From positions 1-42,162 of the forward strand of contig MGTE01000047.1 of the NCBI GenBank assembly GCA_001799275.1: a stretch of 42,162 nucleotides of DNA, written 5' to 3'. Position numbers and translations under genes: made by a program. Below are positions 26,618 to 34,943 of the stretch, piece by piece (position 1 is the stretch's first letter; each line of letters starts with the position of its first letter). Origin of the DNA: Deltaproteobacteria bacterium RIFOXYD12_FULL_57_12. GTDB taxonomy: Bacteria; Desulfobacterota; Desulfobulbia; Desulfobulbales; BM004. The notes below the pieces were generated by a model that was given only the letters and a program-made list of their open reading frames with translations, did no database searches and was not told the DNA's origin.

Positions 26618-27976
26618 ATGACCGCGGCAAAAACAAAAAATATTCCGAGGGACCCGGTCTGGTATCCGTTTACCCAGATGGCGGAGTTTCTGGAGGCATC
26701 GCCGCTGGCCATTGCCGCGGCTGAGGGCTGCTGGCTGATCGATGCGGCCGGCAACCGTTATCTGGACGGGGTTTCTTCCCTATGGGCCAATGTCCACGGC
26801 CACCGTCATCCGGTAATTGATGCGGCGGTGCGGGCCCAGCTCGACCGGGTCGCCCATTCCACCATGCTGGGGCTTAGCCATGCGGGCGGCATCGAGCTGG
26901 CCCGGCAATTGGCCGAACTGGCGCCGGCCGGGCTTTCCCGGGTCTTTTATTCCGATTCCGGGGCAACCGCCGTCGAGATCGCCCTGAAGATGGCCTATCA
27001 GTACTGGCAACTCAAGGGTGAACACCAGAAACGGCTCTTTCTGAAAATGGGCGAGGCCTACCACGGCGACACCATCGGCGCGGTCTCCCTGGGCGGCATG
27101 GATCTCTTTCATGAACGGTTCGGCGGGTTGCTGTTCGATTCCATCAAGATTCCGACGCCGCATCTGTACCGGCATCCCTTTGGTAACTGCAGCGAGGCCG
27201 AGGCCACGCAGCGCTTTTTTGACCAGAGCGCGGCGATCATCCGTCAGCATGCCGGCCAGGCCTGCGCCGTGGTGGTGGAGCCGATCATGCAGGGGGCGGC
27301 CGGCATGATCGTACACCCGGAAGGTTTTTTGCGGCATCTGCGTGAGTTAACCCGTGAGCACGGCCTGCTTCTGATTGCCGACGAGGTGGCGGTTGGGTTC
27401 GGCCGTACCGGCAGGATGTTCGCCTGCGAGTGGGAGGAGGTGGCGCCGGATCTCATGTGCCTGGGCAAGGGGATCACCGGCGGCTATCTGCCGCTTGCCG
27501 CCACCCTGGCCACCGAGGAGATTTTCTCGGCATTCCTCGGAGAATTCGCCGAGCTGAAAACCTTTTTCCACGGCCACACCTATACCGGCAACCCCCTGGC
27601 CTGCGTCGCGGCCTTGGCCTCGCTCGAAATCTTTCGCACGGAACGGACCCTGGCGCCGGATGTCTTCGGGCCAAAAGCCGCCGCCTATACGGCAGGCATG
27701 GCCAGGCTTGCCCGGCTGCCGCATGTGGGGTCGGCGCGGTTTCGCGGTCTCATGGGTGGTGTCGAGCTGGTCCGAAACCGGGAAAGCGGCGAGCCGTATC
27801 CCTTTGCCGAGCGGCGCGGCCATCAGGTTGCGCTTGCGGCTAGAAAACACGGGGTTCTTCTCCGGCCGCTTGGCGACGTGGTCGTGTTGCTGCCGCCGCT
27901 TGCCGTATCGCTGGCCGAATTGGAACATCTGTTCTACGGCGCGGAAAAGGCGATTGTTGCCGTTACTGGTTCCTGA
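26618..27976 (+). CDS. bioA: Adenosylmethionine-8-amino-7-oxononanoate aminotransferase
   Basis: 452 aa, the first ordinary chromosomal gene right of the island. It makes 7,8-diaminopelargonate in biotin synthesis using SAM as amino donor. Family marks: DGVSSLWANVHGHRHP, YSDSGATAVEIALKMAYQYW, AYHGDTIGAVSLGGMD, ADEVAVGFGRTGRMFACE, and LGKGITGGYLPLAA with the PLP lysine. GAGGAG precedes ATG 26618; an in-frame GTG at 26609 is less well placed. No other bio gene lies in the window. Confidence 0.93.
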   Translation: MTAAKTKNIPRDPVWYPFTQMAEFLEASPLAIAAAEGCWLIDAAGNRYLDGVSSLWANVHGHRHPVIDAAVRAQLDRVAHSTMLGLSHAGGIELARQLAELAPAGLSRVFYSDSGATAVEIALKMAYQYWQLKGEHQKRLFLKMGEAYHGDTIGAVSLGGMDLFHERFGGLLFDSIKIPTPHLYRHPFGNCSEAEATQRFFDQSAAIIRQHAGQACAVVVEPIMQGAAGMIVHPEGFLRHLRELTREHGLLLIADEVAVGFGRTGRMFACEWEEVAPDLMCLGKGITGGYLPLAATLATEEIFSAFLGEFAELKTFFHGHTYTGNPLACVAALASLEIFRTERTLAPDVFGPKAAAYTAGMARLARLPHVGSARFRGLMGGVELVRNRESGEPYPFAERRGHQVALAARKHGVLLRPLGDVVVLLPPLAVSLAELEHLFYGAEKAIVAVTGS

Positions 27977-28080
27977 CAGCAGTTTGGTGAGGGAAGTGTC
28001 TGGAAAGGAAAACGAAGGGGTGGCATTATTCGTGGTAACCGTTCACCAAGGGCACCAAAACGAATAGTTGTCCGGAAATC

Positions 28081-28233
28081 GTAAACGTTCATCAGGATGC
28101 GCGTGTCAATCGTCGGCAGTTTCGTATGCCGACAACAAGGCCTGCGAACTATAGCCCGCCTATGTGAGCAGGCCGATGATCCCCCGACAAGAGGGGGATA
28201 AACTCCGCAGATGCGGTGCTGATGAACGTTTAC
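28081..28233. repeat. Structured palindromic element, copy A (153 bp)
   Basis: Ends in perfect 15-bp inverted repeats, GTAAACGTTCATCAG and its complement. Inside are three smaller hairpins: GTCGGCA/TGCCGAC, GGCCTGC/GCAGGCC and ATCCCCC/GGGGGAT. It is about 90% identical to copy B at 36397 but inverted. Its last base lies in the stop codon of lolD. ACGAATAG occurs inverted on both sides of it. Confidence 0.9.
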
Positions 28234-28931
28234 TATTCGTGCAATCGGCCTTCGGCCAGGGTCAGGCAGCGGTCCATGCGCCGGGCCAGTTCCATGTTGT
28301 GGGTGACCATCACCGTGGCCAGCGAGTAGAGGGCACTCATCTCGCGGATCAGGTCGAAAACCTTGTTGCCGGTCTTGGCGTCCAGGTTACCGGTGGGCTC
28401 GTCGGCCAGAAGCAGGGCCGGTTTCATGATCAAGGCCCGGGCCAGGGCCACCCGCTGCTGTTCGCCGCCCGACAGTTCGCCCACTTTATGCAGGAGCCGG
28501 TTGGCCAGGCCGACGCGGTCCAGCACCGTTGCCGCCTCGATCTCCGCCTTCTCGGCCTGCTGCCTGGCGATCAATCCCGGCATCATCACATTCTCCAGGG
28601 CGGTGAATTCCGGCAGCAGGTGGTGGAACTGGAAGACAAAGCCGATCATTCGGTTGCGAAAGGCTGACAGCTCGATATCGTTCTTGGCGTAGACATCGGC
28701 GCCTTTATACGTCAGGCTGCCTTTGTCGGGCCGGTCCAGGGTGCCGAAGATGTGGAGCAGGGTGGTTTTGCCCGTGCCCGAGACGCCGACAATGGCCACC
28801 ATCTCGCCGTTTTTGAGTTGCAGGTCGACGCCCTGCAGCACCTCGATCCGATGGCCGCCGCCGTCATAGCTCTTTTCCAGCCCTTTGGCCAGAAAGCCGT
28901 TCTCATTGTCGTTCGTGTTGCCGGTGTTCAT
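28233..28931 (-). CDS. lolD: Lipoprotein-releasing ABC transporter ATPase LolD
   Basis: About 232 aa. Walker A is [13 protein letters not shown], signature [15 protein letters not shown], Walker [14 protein letters not shown], and the H-loop MVTHN. It powers extraction of outer-membrane lipoproteins from the inner membrane together with LolC/E. I use ATG 28931 (AGGAAG 6 nt upstream), only 7 bp after the lolC stop; the longer reading would overlap lolC. The gene ends at the palindromic element, which may help form its transcript end. Confidence 0.92.
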   Translation of the reverse strand: MNTGNTNDNENGFLAKGLEKSYDGGGHRIEVLQGVDLQLKNGEMVAIVGVSGTGKTTLLHIFGTLDRPDKGSLTYKGADVYAKNDIELSAFRNRMIGFVFQFHHLLPEFTALENVMMPGLIARQQAEKAEIEAATVLDRVGLANRLLHKVGELSGGEQQRVALARALIMKPALLLADEPTGNLDAKTGNKVFDLIREMSALYSLATVMVTHNMELARRMDRCLTLAEGRLHE

Positions 28932-28938
28932 GAGCTTC

Positions 28939-30180
28939 CTATTCGTAGCGCAGGGCCACGGCCGGATCAATCCGCGAGGCCTGCCAGGATGGGTAGAGGG
29001 TGGCAATCAGGGTGATAAGCACGGCGGCGATTGCCACCAGGCTCACGTCCAACGGCAGAACCTGCACCGGCAGGGTGGTCATCGGATAGACGTCGCTCGG
29101 CAGCTTGATGAACTGGTAGCGGCTCAGGATCGCACAGAGGGCGAGCCCGCCGCCAACCCCGATCACGGTGCCGGACAGGCCGATGATCAGCCCTTCGTAG
29201 ATAAAGATCCGCATGATGCTGGATGAAGTGGCGCCCATGGATTTTAAAATTGCGATGTCCTTGCTTTTTTCCATGACCACCATGATCAAGGTGCTGATGA
29301 TGTTGAAGGCGGCCACCAGGACGATCAGGGTGAGGACGATGAACATGGCGGTTTTTTCCAGCTTCAGGGCCGAGAAGAGGTTCCGGTTCATGCTGATCCA
29401 GTCCCGGGCCACAAAGCCGGGACCGAGCCGGGTGCGGAGTTCGCCGGCAATCCGGCCGGCCTGGTAGATGTCGTCAACCCCCAGTTCAAGGCCGTGCACC
29501 GCATCGCCCAGGTCGAGAAAATTCTGGGCCGTGGCCAGGGCGACAAAGGCCAGAGACGAGTCGTATTCGAACATGCCCGACTCGAAGATGCCCGCCACCC
29601 GGCAGGTCTTGATCTTGGGGATGACGCCCATGGGGGTAAGCGGTCCCTCCGGCGAAAACAGCCGGACCTTGTCGTCCACAGTGACCCGCAGCTCCCTGGC
29701 CAGCTCCTTGCCGATGATGATGGCCGGCAGCTTGGTCGGGTCGGCAACCGGGTCGGCGGCCAGTGCATCAAGGCTGCCAGCGATCATCTGGCGGCTGAGA
29801 CTCAGGACGTTGGCGGCCGAGGCCGGGTCGATGCCGCGAACCACGGCGCCGCTGCCGCCCTCACCCCAACTGGTCAGCATGGTCTGGGCATAGATGTAGG
29901 GCGTAGCGGCCGTGACGCCCTTCACCTCCTTGGCCATTTCCATGAGGGGCCGGTAGTCCTGAATCGGCCCGGCGGTGTTCTGCAGGACGATGTGGGAGTT
30001 GATGCCCAGGATTTTTTCCCGCAAGCCCTCGGTAAAGCCGGTCATGACCGCCAACACGACAATAAGCGCCATGACGCCCACCGCCACCCCGGAAACCGAG
30101 ATCAGCGAGATCAGGGAGATGAAGCCGTGCCGCTGCTTGGCTTTCAAATACCGGCGGCTGACAAACCATTCGTAGCGCAA
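28939..30180 (-). CDS. lolC: Lipoprotein-releasing ABC transporter permease LolC/E
   Basis: 413 aa. Starts RYEWFVSRRYLKAK, has one N-terminal TM helix (about 22-48), a large periplasmic domain, and three TM helices near the C-terminus (FtsX/MacB type), ending DPAVALRYE. The start codon is TTG at 30180, with AAAGGAAC six nt upstream; no better ATG exists. It forms an operon with lolD. A single permease gene is present, so the transporter may be a homodimer, as in many deltaproteobacteria. Confidence 0.9.
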   Translation of the reverse strand: MRYEWFVSRRYLKAKQRHGFISLISLISVSGVAVGVMALIVVLAVMTGFTEGLREKILGINSHIVLQNTAGPIQDYRPLMEMAKEVKGVTAATPYIYAQTMLTSWGEGGSGAVVRGIDPASAANVLSLSRQMIAGSLDALAADPVADPTKLPAIIIGKELARELRVTVDDKVRLFSPEGPLTPMGVIPKIKTCRVAGIFESGMFEYDSSLAFVALATAQNFLDLGDAVHGLELGVDDIYQAGRIAGELRTRLGPGFVARDWISMNRNLFSALKLEKTAMFIVLTLIVLVAAFNIISTLIMVVMEKSKDIAILKSMGATSSSIMRIFIYEGLIIGLSGTVIGVGGGLALCAILSRYQFIKLPSDVYPMTTLPVQVLPLDVSLVAIAAVLITLIATLYPSWQASRIDPAVALRYE

Positions 30181-30230
30181 TGCAGTTCCTTTAAGAGATG
30201 GTGAATTCGTGAAAACCTTTCAGGATGTTT

Positions 30231-30301
30231 AGTCTGTAGTCTTTTAGTCTGTTAGCGTAAGTTCATTTCTTCTCTGCCTACTCACCTTAACACCTACAGA
30301 C
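30231..30301. repeat. Inverted repeat between lysS and lolC
   Basis: TAGTCTGTAG near 30231 and CTACAGACTA near 30292 are perfect complements about 50 bp apart; a second TAGTCTGT lies between them. It is the only structure in the 136-bp lysS-lolC gap. Without a T-tract I do not call it a terminator. Confidence 0.4.
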
Positions 30302-30316
30302 TATCCACCTGAGCAG

Positions 30317-31801
30317 TTACTTTTTTTCCGGTTTCAGGTGAGGGAACAGGATGACGTCGCGGATGGAGGGCGAGTCGGTGAGCAGCATGACCAGACGGTC
30401 AATACCGATGCCTTCGCCGGCGGCCGGCGGCATGCCGTATTCCAGAGCCCTGACAAAGTCTTCGTCCAGCACCGGGTGAATCTCTTCGTCGTCGCCGCGG
30501 TCGGCGATTTGTTTTTCAAAACGGTTCCGCTGGTCGACCGGATCGTTGAGTTCGCTGAAGGCGTTGGCGATCTCGCGGCCGGTGATGAACAGTTCGAAGC
30601 GGTCGGTCACGGCCGGATTTTTTTCGTTGCGGCGGGCCAGCGGTGAGACCTCGGTCGGGTAGGCGGTGATGAAGGTCGGGTTGATCAGCTTTTCCTCGAC
30701 CAGCAGCTCGAACAGTTCGGTCATGGCCTTGCCCGGCCCGGCCGTGGCGGCAAGCTGAATGCCTTTTGCCCGGGTCAGTTCCATAACCTTGACCGGGTCG
30801 GCCAGCACCGCGGGGTCAATATTGCCGATTTCCACCAGCGACTCTTCCAGGGTATAGCGTTGCCAGGGCGGGGCCAGATCCACGGTCTGGCCCTGGAATG
30901 TGATCTCCATGGAGCCGCAGACCTCATCGGCCAGCCAGGAGATCATCTCCTCGGTCAGATCCATCATGTCCCGGTAGGTGGCATAGGCCTGGTAGAACTC
31001 CAGCATGGTGAACTCGGGGTTGTGGCGGGTGGAGAGCCCCTCGTTCCGGAAGTTGCGGTTGACTTCAAAGACCCGCTCAAAGCCGCCCACCAGGAGCCGT
31101 TTGAGATAGAGCTCCGGCGCTACCCGCAGGTAGAGGTCCATGGCCAGGGAGTTGTGATAGGTCTTGAAGGGCCGGGCCGTGGCGCCACCGGGCACCGGCT
31201 GCATCATCGGGGTCTCCACCTCCAGGAAACCGTGGTTGGAGAGGAATTCCCGGAGCAGTCGGATAATTTCCACCCTTTTTTTGAAGGTCTCCCGGACCTG
31301 GGGGTTGACGATCAGATCGACGTAGCGCTGCCGGTAGCGGATCTCCACATCGGTGAGTCCGTGGAATTTTTCCGGCAGGGGCCGCAGGGACTTGGTAACC
31401 AGGGTGATGCTGTCGGCAAGGATGGTCAGCTCGCCGGTCTTGGTCTTGAAGAGTTTGCCGCGGAATCCGGCAATGTCGCCCAGATCCCATTTCTTGAACT
31501 GGGCATAGGCGGCCTCGCCGACCACGTCCCGGGCCAGGTAGACCTGGATGCGGCCGGAATCGTCCTGGATATGGACAAAAGATGCCTTGCCGAATTTACG
31601 CAGCGCCATGATCCGGCCAGCCACCTGACAGGTAAAGGTGTCTTCATTGGGCTCGCCGACGCGGATCTCTTCGCCGTGGGGCAGGACATCGGCGATATGG
31701 TCGGTGGGCCTGAAATCGTTGCCGTAGAGCGGCACGTTCATGGCAAGGAGTTCGTCCGCCTTCTGGCGACGTTGGGTCAGTATCTGATTTAATTCGTCCA
31801 T
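30317..31801 (-). CDS. lysS: Lysyl-tRNA synthetase, class II
   Basis: 494 aa. An OB-fold anticodon-binding domain (about 55-165; VAGRIMALRKFGKASFVHIQD) is followed by the class II catalytic core: motif 2 FRNEGLSTRHNPEFTMLEF and motif 3 GEGIGIDRLVMLLTD, then SIRDVILFPHLKPE. It charges tRNA-Lys; a tRNA-Lys gene lies about 4 kb away at the island junction. The likely operon is lysS-lolC-lolD. Confidence 0.95.
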   Translation of the reverse strand: MDELNQILTQRRQKADELLAMNVPLYGNDFRPTDHIADVLPHGEEIRVGEPNEDTFTCQVAGRIMALRKFGKASFVHIQDDSGRIQVYLARDVVGEAAYAQFKKWDLGDIAGFRGKLFKTKTGELTILADSITLVTKSLRPLPEKFHGLTDVEIRYRQRYVDLIVNPQVRETFKKRVEIIRLLREFLSNHGFLEVETPMMQPVPGGATARPFKTYHNSLAMDLYLRVAPELYLKRLLVGGFERVFEVNRNFRNEGLSTRHNPEFTMLEFYQAYATYRDMMDLTEEMISWLADEVCGSMEITFQGQTVDLAPPWQRYTLEESLVEIGNIDPAVLADPVKVMELTRAKGIQLAATAGPGKAMTELFELLVEEKLINPTFITAYPTEVSPLARRNEKNPAVTDRFELFITGREIANAFSELNDPVDQRNRFEKQIADRGDDEEIHPVLDEDFVRALEYGMPPAAGEGIGIDRLVMLLTDSPSIRDVILFPHLKPEKK

Positions 31802-31864
31802 CGTGTTTTCCTGTAATGTGGCCGGTGGCCACTGGGCGGGGAGTAAGCTAAACCGCTCGTCAAT

Positions 31865-32959
31865 TTAACAATATTTTTTCCGCAGGGCAGCGGCCACTTC
31901 GCTGGTCAGGGATAAAACCCGCCGGGCCAGTTCCGCGGGCAAGGAACCGGTGCCGCAGCTTGGGGTGATCAGCGTCTGCTGCAGCAGGGCGGGCAGATCC
32001 CAGTCCGGGCCTTGCAGCATGGCGGCCTGTTTTTCCCAGAGGGCCACCAGGGAGTCAGCGGTCTCCTGCCGGATATTTTTTTCATCGCCGGTAGGAACAA
32101 GGCCCCAGGCGATGATGCCGCCCCGGTCCAGAAAGCCATGAATTTCCTGGCGACAGGTGGCGAAGCGGTCAAAGAAATTATAGGCGTCGAAACTCAGGAT
32201 GTCGATGGCCGAGGCAAGGAGCAGGCTCCAGTCGGTGTTGGCGCAGACATGGACGCCAGCCAGGCCGCCTGCATCCTGCACGGCAATGATCAGTTCGGCC
32301 AGGTCCTGGGCCAGGTCGGCCAGGGAGACGCTGATAAAGGCCGAGGAACCCAGGCCGGCCAGGGCCGGTTCGTCAATGAATAAAAGCACTGGCAGGTCAG
32401 GGAAGTTTTTTTTATAAAAGCGCACCTGCCAGGCGGCCTTCATGGCCAGGCCTTTGACCACCAGATCCCGGATGGTCGCATCGTAATAACCCAGCCGGTT
32501 CTGCTGGTCATGGATGCCGGTCAGTTGGGTGAACGGTCCGGTGATCTGGGCCTTGATCGCTACCAGGCCGGTTTTGTTGCGGGCCGCCTCGGCCAGTTCG
32601 TAGATGCCGGCCGCCCGTGCGCGGCTGACCTGAAAGCGGGCGGAGGAAGAGAGCGTGGTCGGCTCTTCGCTGGCCAGCAGGTATTCCTCGTAGAATTTGA
32701 GCTGCTCCTCTTCAAAGGCAGGGGCTTCGGTGCTGTAATAGGTGCGGCCCGCCTCCTCGATGACACCGGGGATTCCCTCGACAAACTGGTTGAGCATGCC
32801 GCCGGCGGGTGCTACCGGCAACTGAGGCCAGATGGGAATCTCCGGGGTGTCGGCAAAGATCCAGCGCAAGGCCTCCTGGTAATCGGTCAGGGGCAGACTG
32901 CCGATCAGGGTCGGCCGGCCGGCCGGTCTGAATGTCTGGATCGTGTTGTTCTCTGCCAT
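31865..32959 (-). CDS. Single-domain MetE-like (cobalamin-independent methionine synthase family) protein
   Basis: 364 aa, matching only the C-terminal barrel of MetE (full length is about 750 aa). Family marks: RPTLIGSLPLTDYQEAL, IKAQITGPFTQLTG, LLFIDEPALAGLGS, VHVCANTDWSLLL (probable His/Cys zinc ligands) and ITPSCGTGSLP (zinc Cys). Short core-MetE proteins in anaerobes are thought to take the methyl group from a corrinoid carrier and not from folate. The donor here is inferred. The related UroD-like methyltransferases are the main alternative. ATG 32959. Confidence 0.75.
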   Translation of the reverse strand: MAENNTIQTFRPAGRPTLIGSLPLTDYQEALRWIFADTPEIPIWPQLPVAPAGGMLNQFVEGIPGVIEEAGRTYYSTEAPAFEEEQLKFYEEYLLASEEPTTLSSSARFQVSRARAAGIYELAEAARNKTGLVAIKAQITGPFTQLTGIHDQQNRLGYYDATIRDLVVKGLAMKAAWQVRFYKKNFPDLPVLLFIDEPALAGLGSSAFISVSLADLAQDLAELIIAVQDAGGLAGVHVCANTDWSLLLASAIDILSFDAYNFFDRFATCRQEIHGFLDRGGIIAWGLVPTGDEKNIRQETADSLVALWEKQAAMLQGPDWDLPALLQQTLITPSCGTGSLPAELARRVLSLTSEVAAALRKKYC

Positions 32960-33003
32960 GGCTTGCGAATGTCCGGGCTGGCGGTCTGCGGAATTGCAGA
33001 GGG

Positions 33004-33236
33004 GGCATTGGTCGGCAGAACATCTGCCGTTTACTTAAGGAAAGAATCTATTGCGATCTAATAGCGAATATCGAATATCGAACAAGGAATGTCGAATGTC
33101 GAAGTTTAACTACTTCATCATTGTCCTCTAACAAACCATCGGACAATTGACACTGCGGTTTCTTGTTCGATATTCTGCGGTCTAAAAAGATAAGATTCGC
33201 TTAAGTTAACGGCAATGGTCGGCAGAACATCTGCCG
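33004..33236. repeat. Composite intergenic inverted/direct repeat element
   Basis: A 26-bp direct repeat (GGCA(T/A)TGGTCGGCAGAACA...; itself containing GGCAGA-ACA-TCTGCC) lies at 33004-33029 and 33211-33236. Inside it, CGTTTACTTAAG and CTTAAGTTAACG are near-inverted. Further in, GAATATCGAACAAG (33073-33086) is exactly inverted at 33162-33175, next to tandem CGAATAT and GTCGAAT units. At the centre TTGTCC/GGACAA forms a hairpin (33121-33146). No protein is encoded. The nested symmetry suggests a non-autonomous mobile or structured element. Confidence 0.8.
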
Positions 33237-33308
33237 GGCGCCGGGTTCAGTTGGGCACTAACTAATCAATAATGATGGGCTCTGTCAATGTTTTTACGTT
33301 CTTTCCAG

Positions 33309-33417
33309 GTAAGCGGTCACAGGGCGGCGCATCTGCTTTGTCATCGGCCTGCCCGCATACCTGGTGTATAGCTGACAGGCCTCTTTCGCGCATCTGCACC
33401 ACCCTGTGATCGCTTAC
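33309..33417. repeat. Structured palindromic element, copy C (109 bp, short form)
   Basis: The ends GTAAGCGGTCACAGGG and CCCTGTGATCGCTTAC pair over more than 20 bp with a few mismatches. GCGCATCTGC occurs twice inside, around one hairpin GGCCTG/CAGGCC. It lacks the two other hairpins of copies A and B. It lies 45 bp from the rlmD stop. Confidence 0.85.
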
Positions 33418-33461
33418 GAATAGGACGCTGTCATCAACGCTTGTTCATGAACCGTGCGCGG

Positions 33462-34796
33462 TTACCTTTCCAGCAGGGTGAGGGTTTCGAGGTGGTGGGT
33501 GCTGGGAAACATGTCAATGGGCAGAAGTGCCTGGATCGTGAAGCCCTGCTGGCGGAGGCCGTTCAGGTCCCGGGCCAGGGTGGCCGGGTCGCAGGAGATC
33601 ATGAGCAGACGTTTGGCGCCTAGGCCCGGTAGCAAGGGGATGATTTCGGCGGCGCCCTGGCGGGGCGGGTCCAGCAGCACGAGATCGAAGGTGCGGCCTG
33701 CGGTCAGCAGCTGGCGGAGACCGGCCGGCACCGGCACTTTGGTAAAACGGCAGTTTGGCCGGCCAGCCTGAAGTGCATTGCGGGCGGCGCTGCGGATGGC
33801 GGCGCCCTGGCCGTCGAGGCCGGTGACCTCGCCGGCATGCAGGGAGAGGGGCAGGGCAAAATTACCCATGCCGCAGTAGAGGTCAAGCACCCGGTCGGCC
33901 GCCCCAACACGAGCCCAGGCGAGCACGGTCCGTAAGAGGTTCTCGTTCTGCTGCAGGTTCACCTGGCAGAAACCGCCGACTTCCCAGCTGAGCACCAAGG
34001 GGGTGGTGCCGGTCACTGCGGCCGGCAGGGTGAATGACAACTGGTGCTCGCCCGGCGCAGGCTGGCGGCCCTTGCGGTCGAATATCCCCTGGCCGGCCAC
34101 GGTGAAGAGGATGGGGTCCAGCTCGGGGCAGCTGTTGGCGACTTCCTTGGCCGCGGCCAGATCAGCGGGCCGGGGTTTGCGTTGGAAATGCAGGAGAAGG
34201 GCCACGGTCGCGCGGTCAGGGTTGAAAAAAAGTTCAAGCGTAGTACTTTGTTGCAGGAGGCGCGCATGGGCGGGCAGGGCCTGCAGGCAGCCGAGCACCT
34301 TGTTGATTTCCGGCCGGGCCAGCGGGCAGTGGCTTATGGGTTCTACCTCATGGGACTGGAAGCGGTGATAGCCCAGGCGGTTGCTGGTATCCGCATGCAG
34401 GCGGATGCGCTGCCGGTAGCCGAAGTGGTCGGGTGCGGCCAGGGGCGGCAGTAGCGCTATCGTTTCCTCCGGCAGGTTGCTGCGCAAGAGGTTTTCCTCC
34501 AGGGCCGCGCACTTGAGCCGCAACTGTGCCGCCGGCGTCATGTGCTGCAGGTCGCAGCCGCCGCAGCGTCCGTAAGCAGAACAACGGGGCGCGATCCGGT
34601 CGGTCGAGGCTTCCAGTACCTCAAGCAGCTCGGCAAACAGATGGTGTTTCTTCCGGGCCAGCGGCCGGATGCGGACCAGCTCGCCGGGCACTACCTGGCG
34701 GACCAGAACCACCATGCCGTCCGGCAGCCGGCCGAGCCCGTAGCCGCCGGGGACTATCTTGTCGATTCTGATGATGAAGGGTGTCGGGCTGGTCAT
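33462..34796 (-). CDS. rlmD: 23S rRNA (uracil-5-)-methyltransferase, RlmD/RumA family
   Basis: 444 aa. N-terminal TRAM domain (IDKIVPGGYGLGRL), then a [4Fe-4S] cysteine cluster (RCSAYGRCGGCDLQH), and a SAM fold with VLDLYCGMGNFALPLS, LVLLDPPRQGA and MISCDPATLARDL, the last carrying the nucleophilic Cys. It makes m5U in 23S rRNA; the exact target (1939 or 747) cannot be told from sequence here. GGAGTG precedes the ATG. It is divergent from the NtrC-type gene at 34944. Confidence 0.88.
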   Translation of the reverse strand: MTSPTPFIIRIDKIVPGGYGLGRLPDGMVVLVRQVVPGELVRIRPLARKKHHLFAELLEVLEASTDRIAPRCSAYGRCGGCDLQHMTPAAQLRLKCAALEENLLRSNLPEETIALLPPLAAPDHFGYRQRIRLHADTSNRLGYHRFQSHEVEPISHCPLARPEINKVLGCLQALPAHARLLQQSTTLELFFNPDRATVALLLHFQRKPRPADLAAAKEVANSCPELDPILFTVAGQGIFDRKGRQPAPGEHQLSFTLPAAVTGTTPLVLSWEVGGFCQVNLQQNENLLRTVLAWARVGAADRVLDLYCGMGNFALPLSLHAGEVTGLDGQGAAIRSAARNALQAGRPNCRFTKVPVPAGLRQLLTAGRTFDLVLLDPPRQGAAEIIPLLPGLGAKRLLMISCDPATLARDLNGLRQQGFTIQALLPIDMFPSTHHLETLTLLER

Positions 34797-34943
34797 AGTT
34801 CACTCCGCGCCGGCGGTTAAGGTGGGGCCTTTGCCGCCAACTGCGCTCGCAATTTTTTCAGCGGGCCAGTATACTGTTTTTTTTATAGATATCCTACTCG
34901 GAAGATAGGCAACAAAGGGAACGGCTTCGGAGGCCATGTCTGG

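Noticed and set aside
26424-26636. 70-codon ORF running through the tRNA-Lys gene
   Set aside because: Its C-terminal part (PLAQLAEHLTLNQ) is the usual false translation of a tRNA gene.
30860-31792. 310-codon plus-strand ORF
   Set aside because: Complement of lysS; no independent signal.
26393-31801. Functional link between tRNA-Lys and lysS from proximity
   Set aside because: They are 4 kb apart with unrelated genes between them; probably coincidence.
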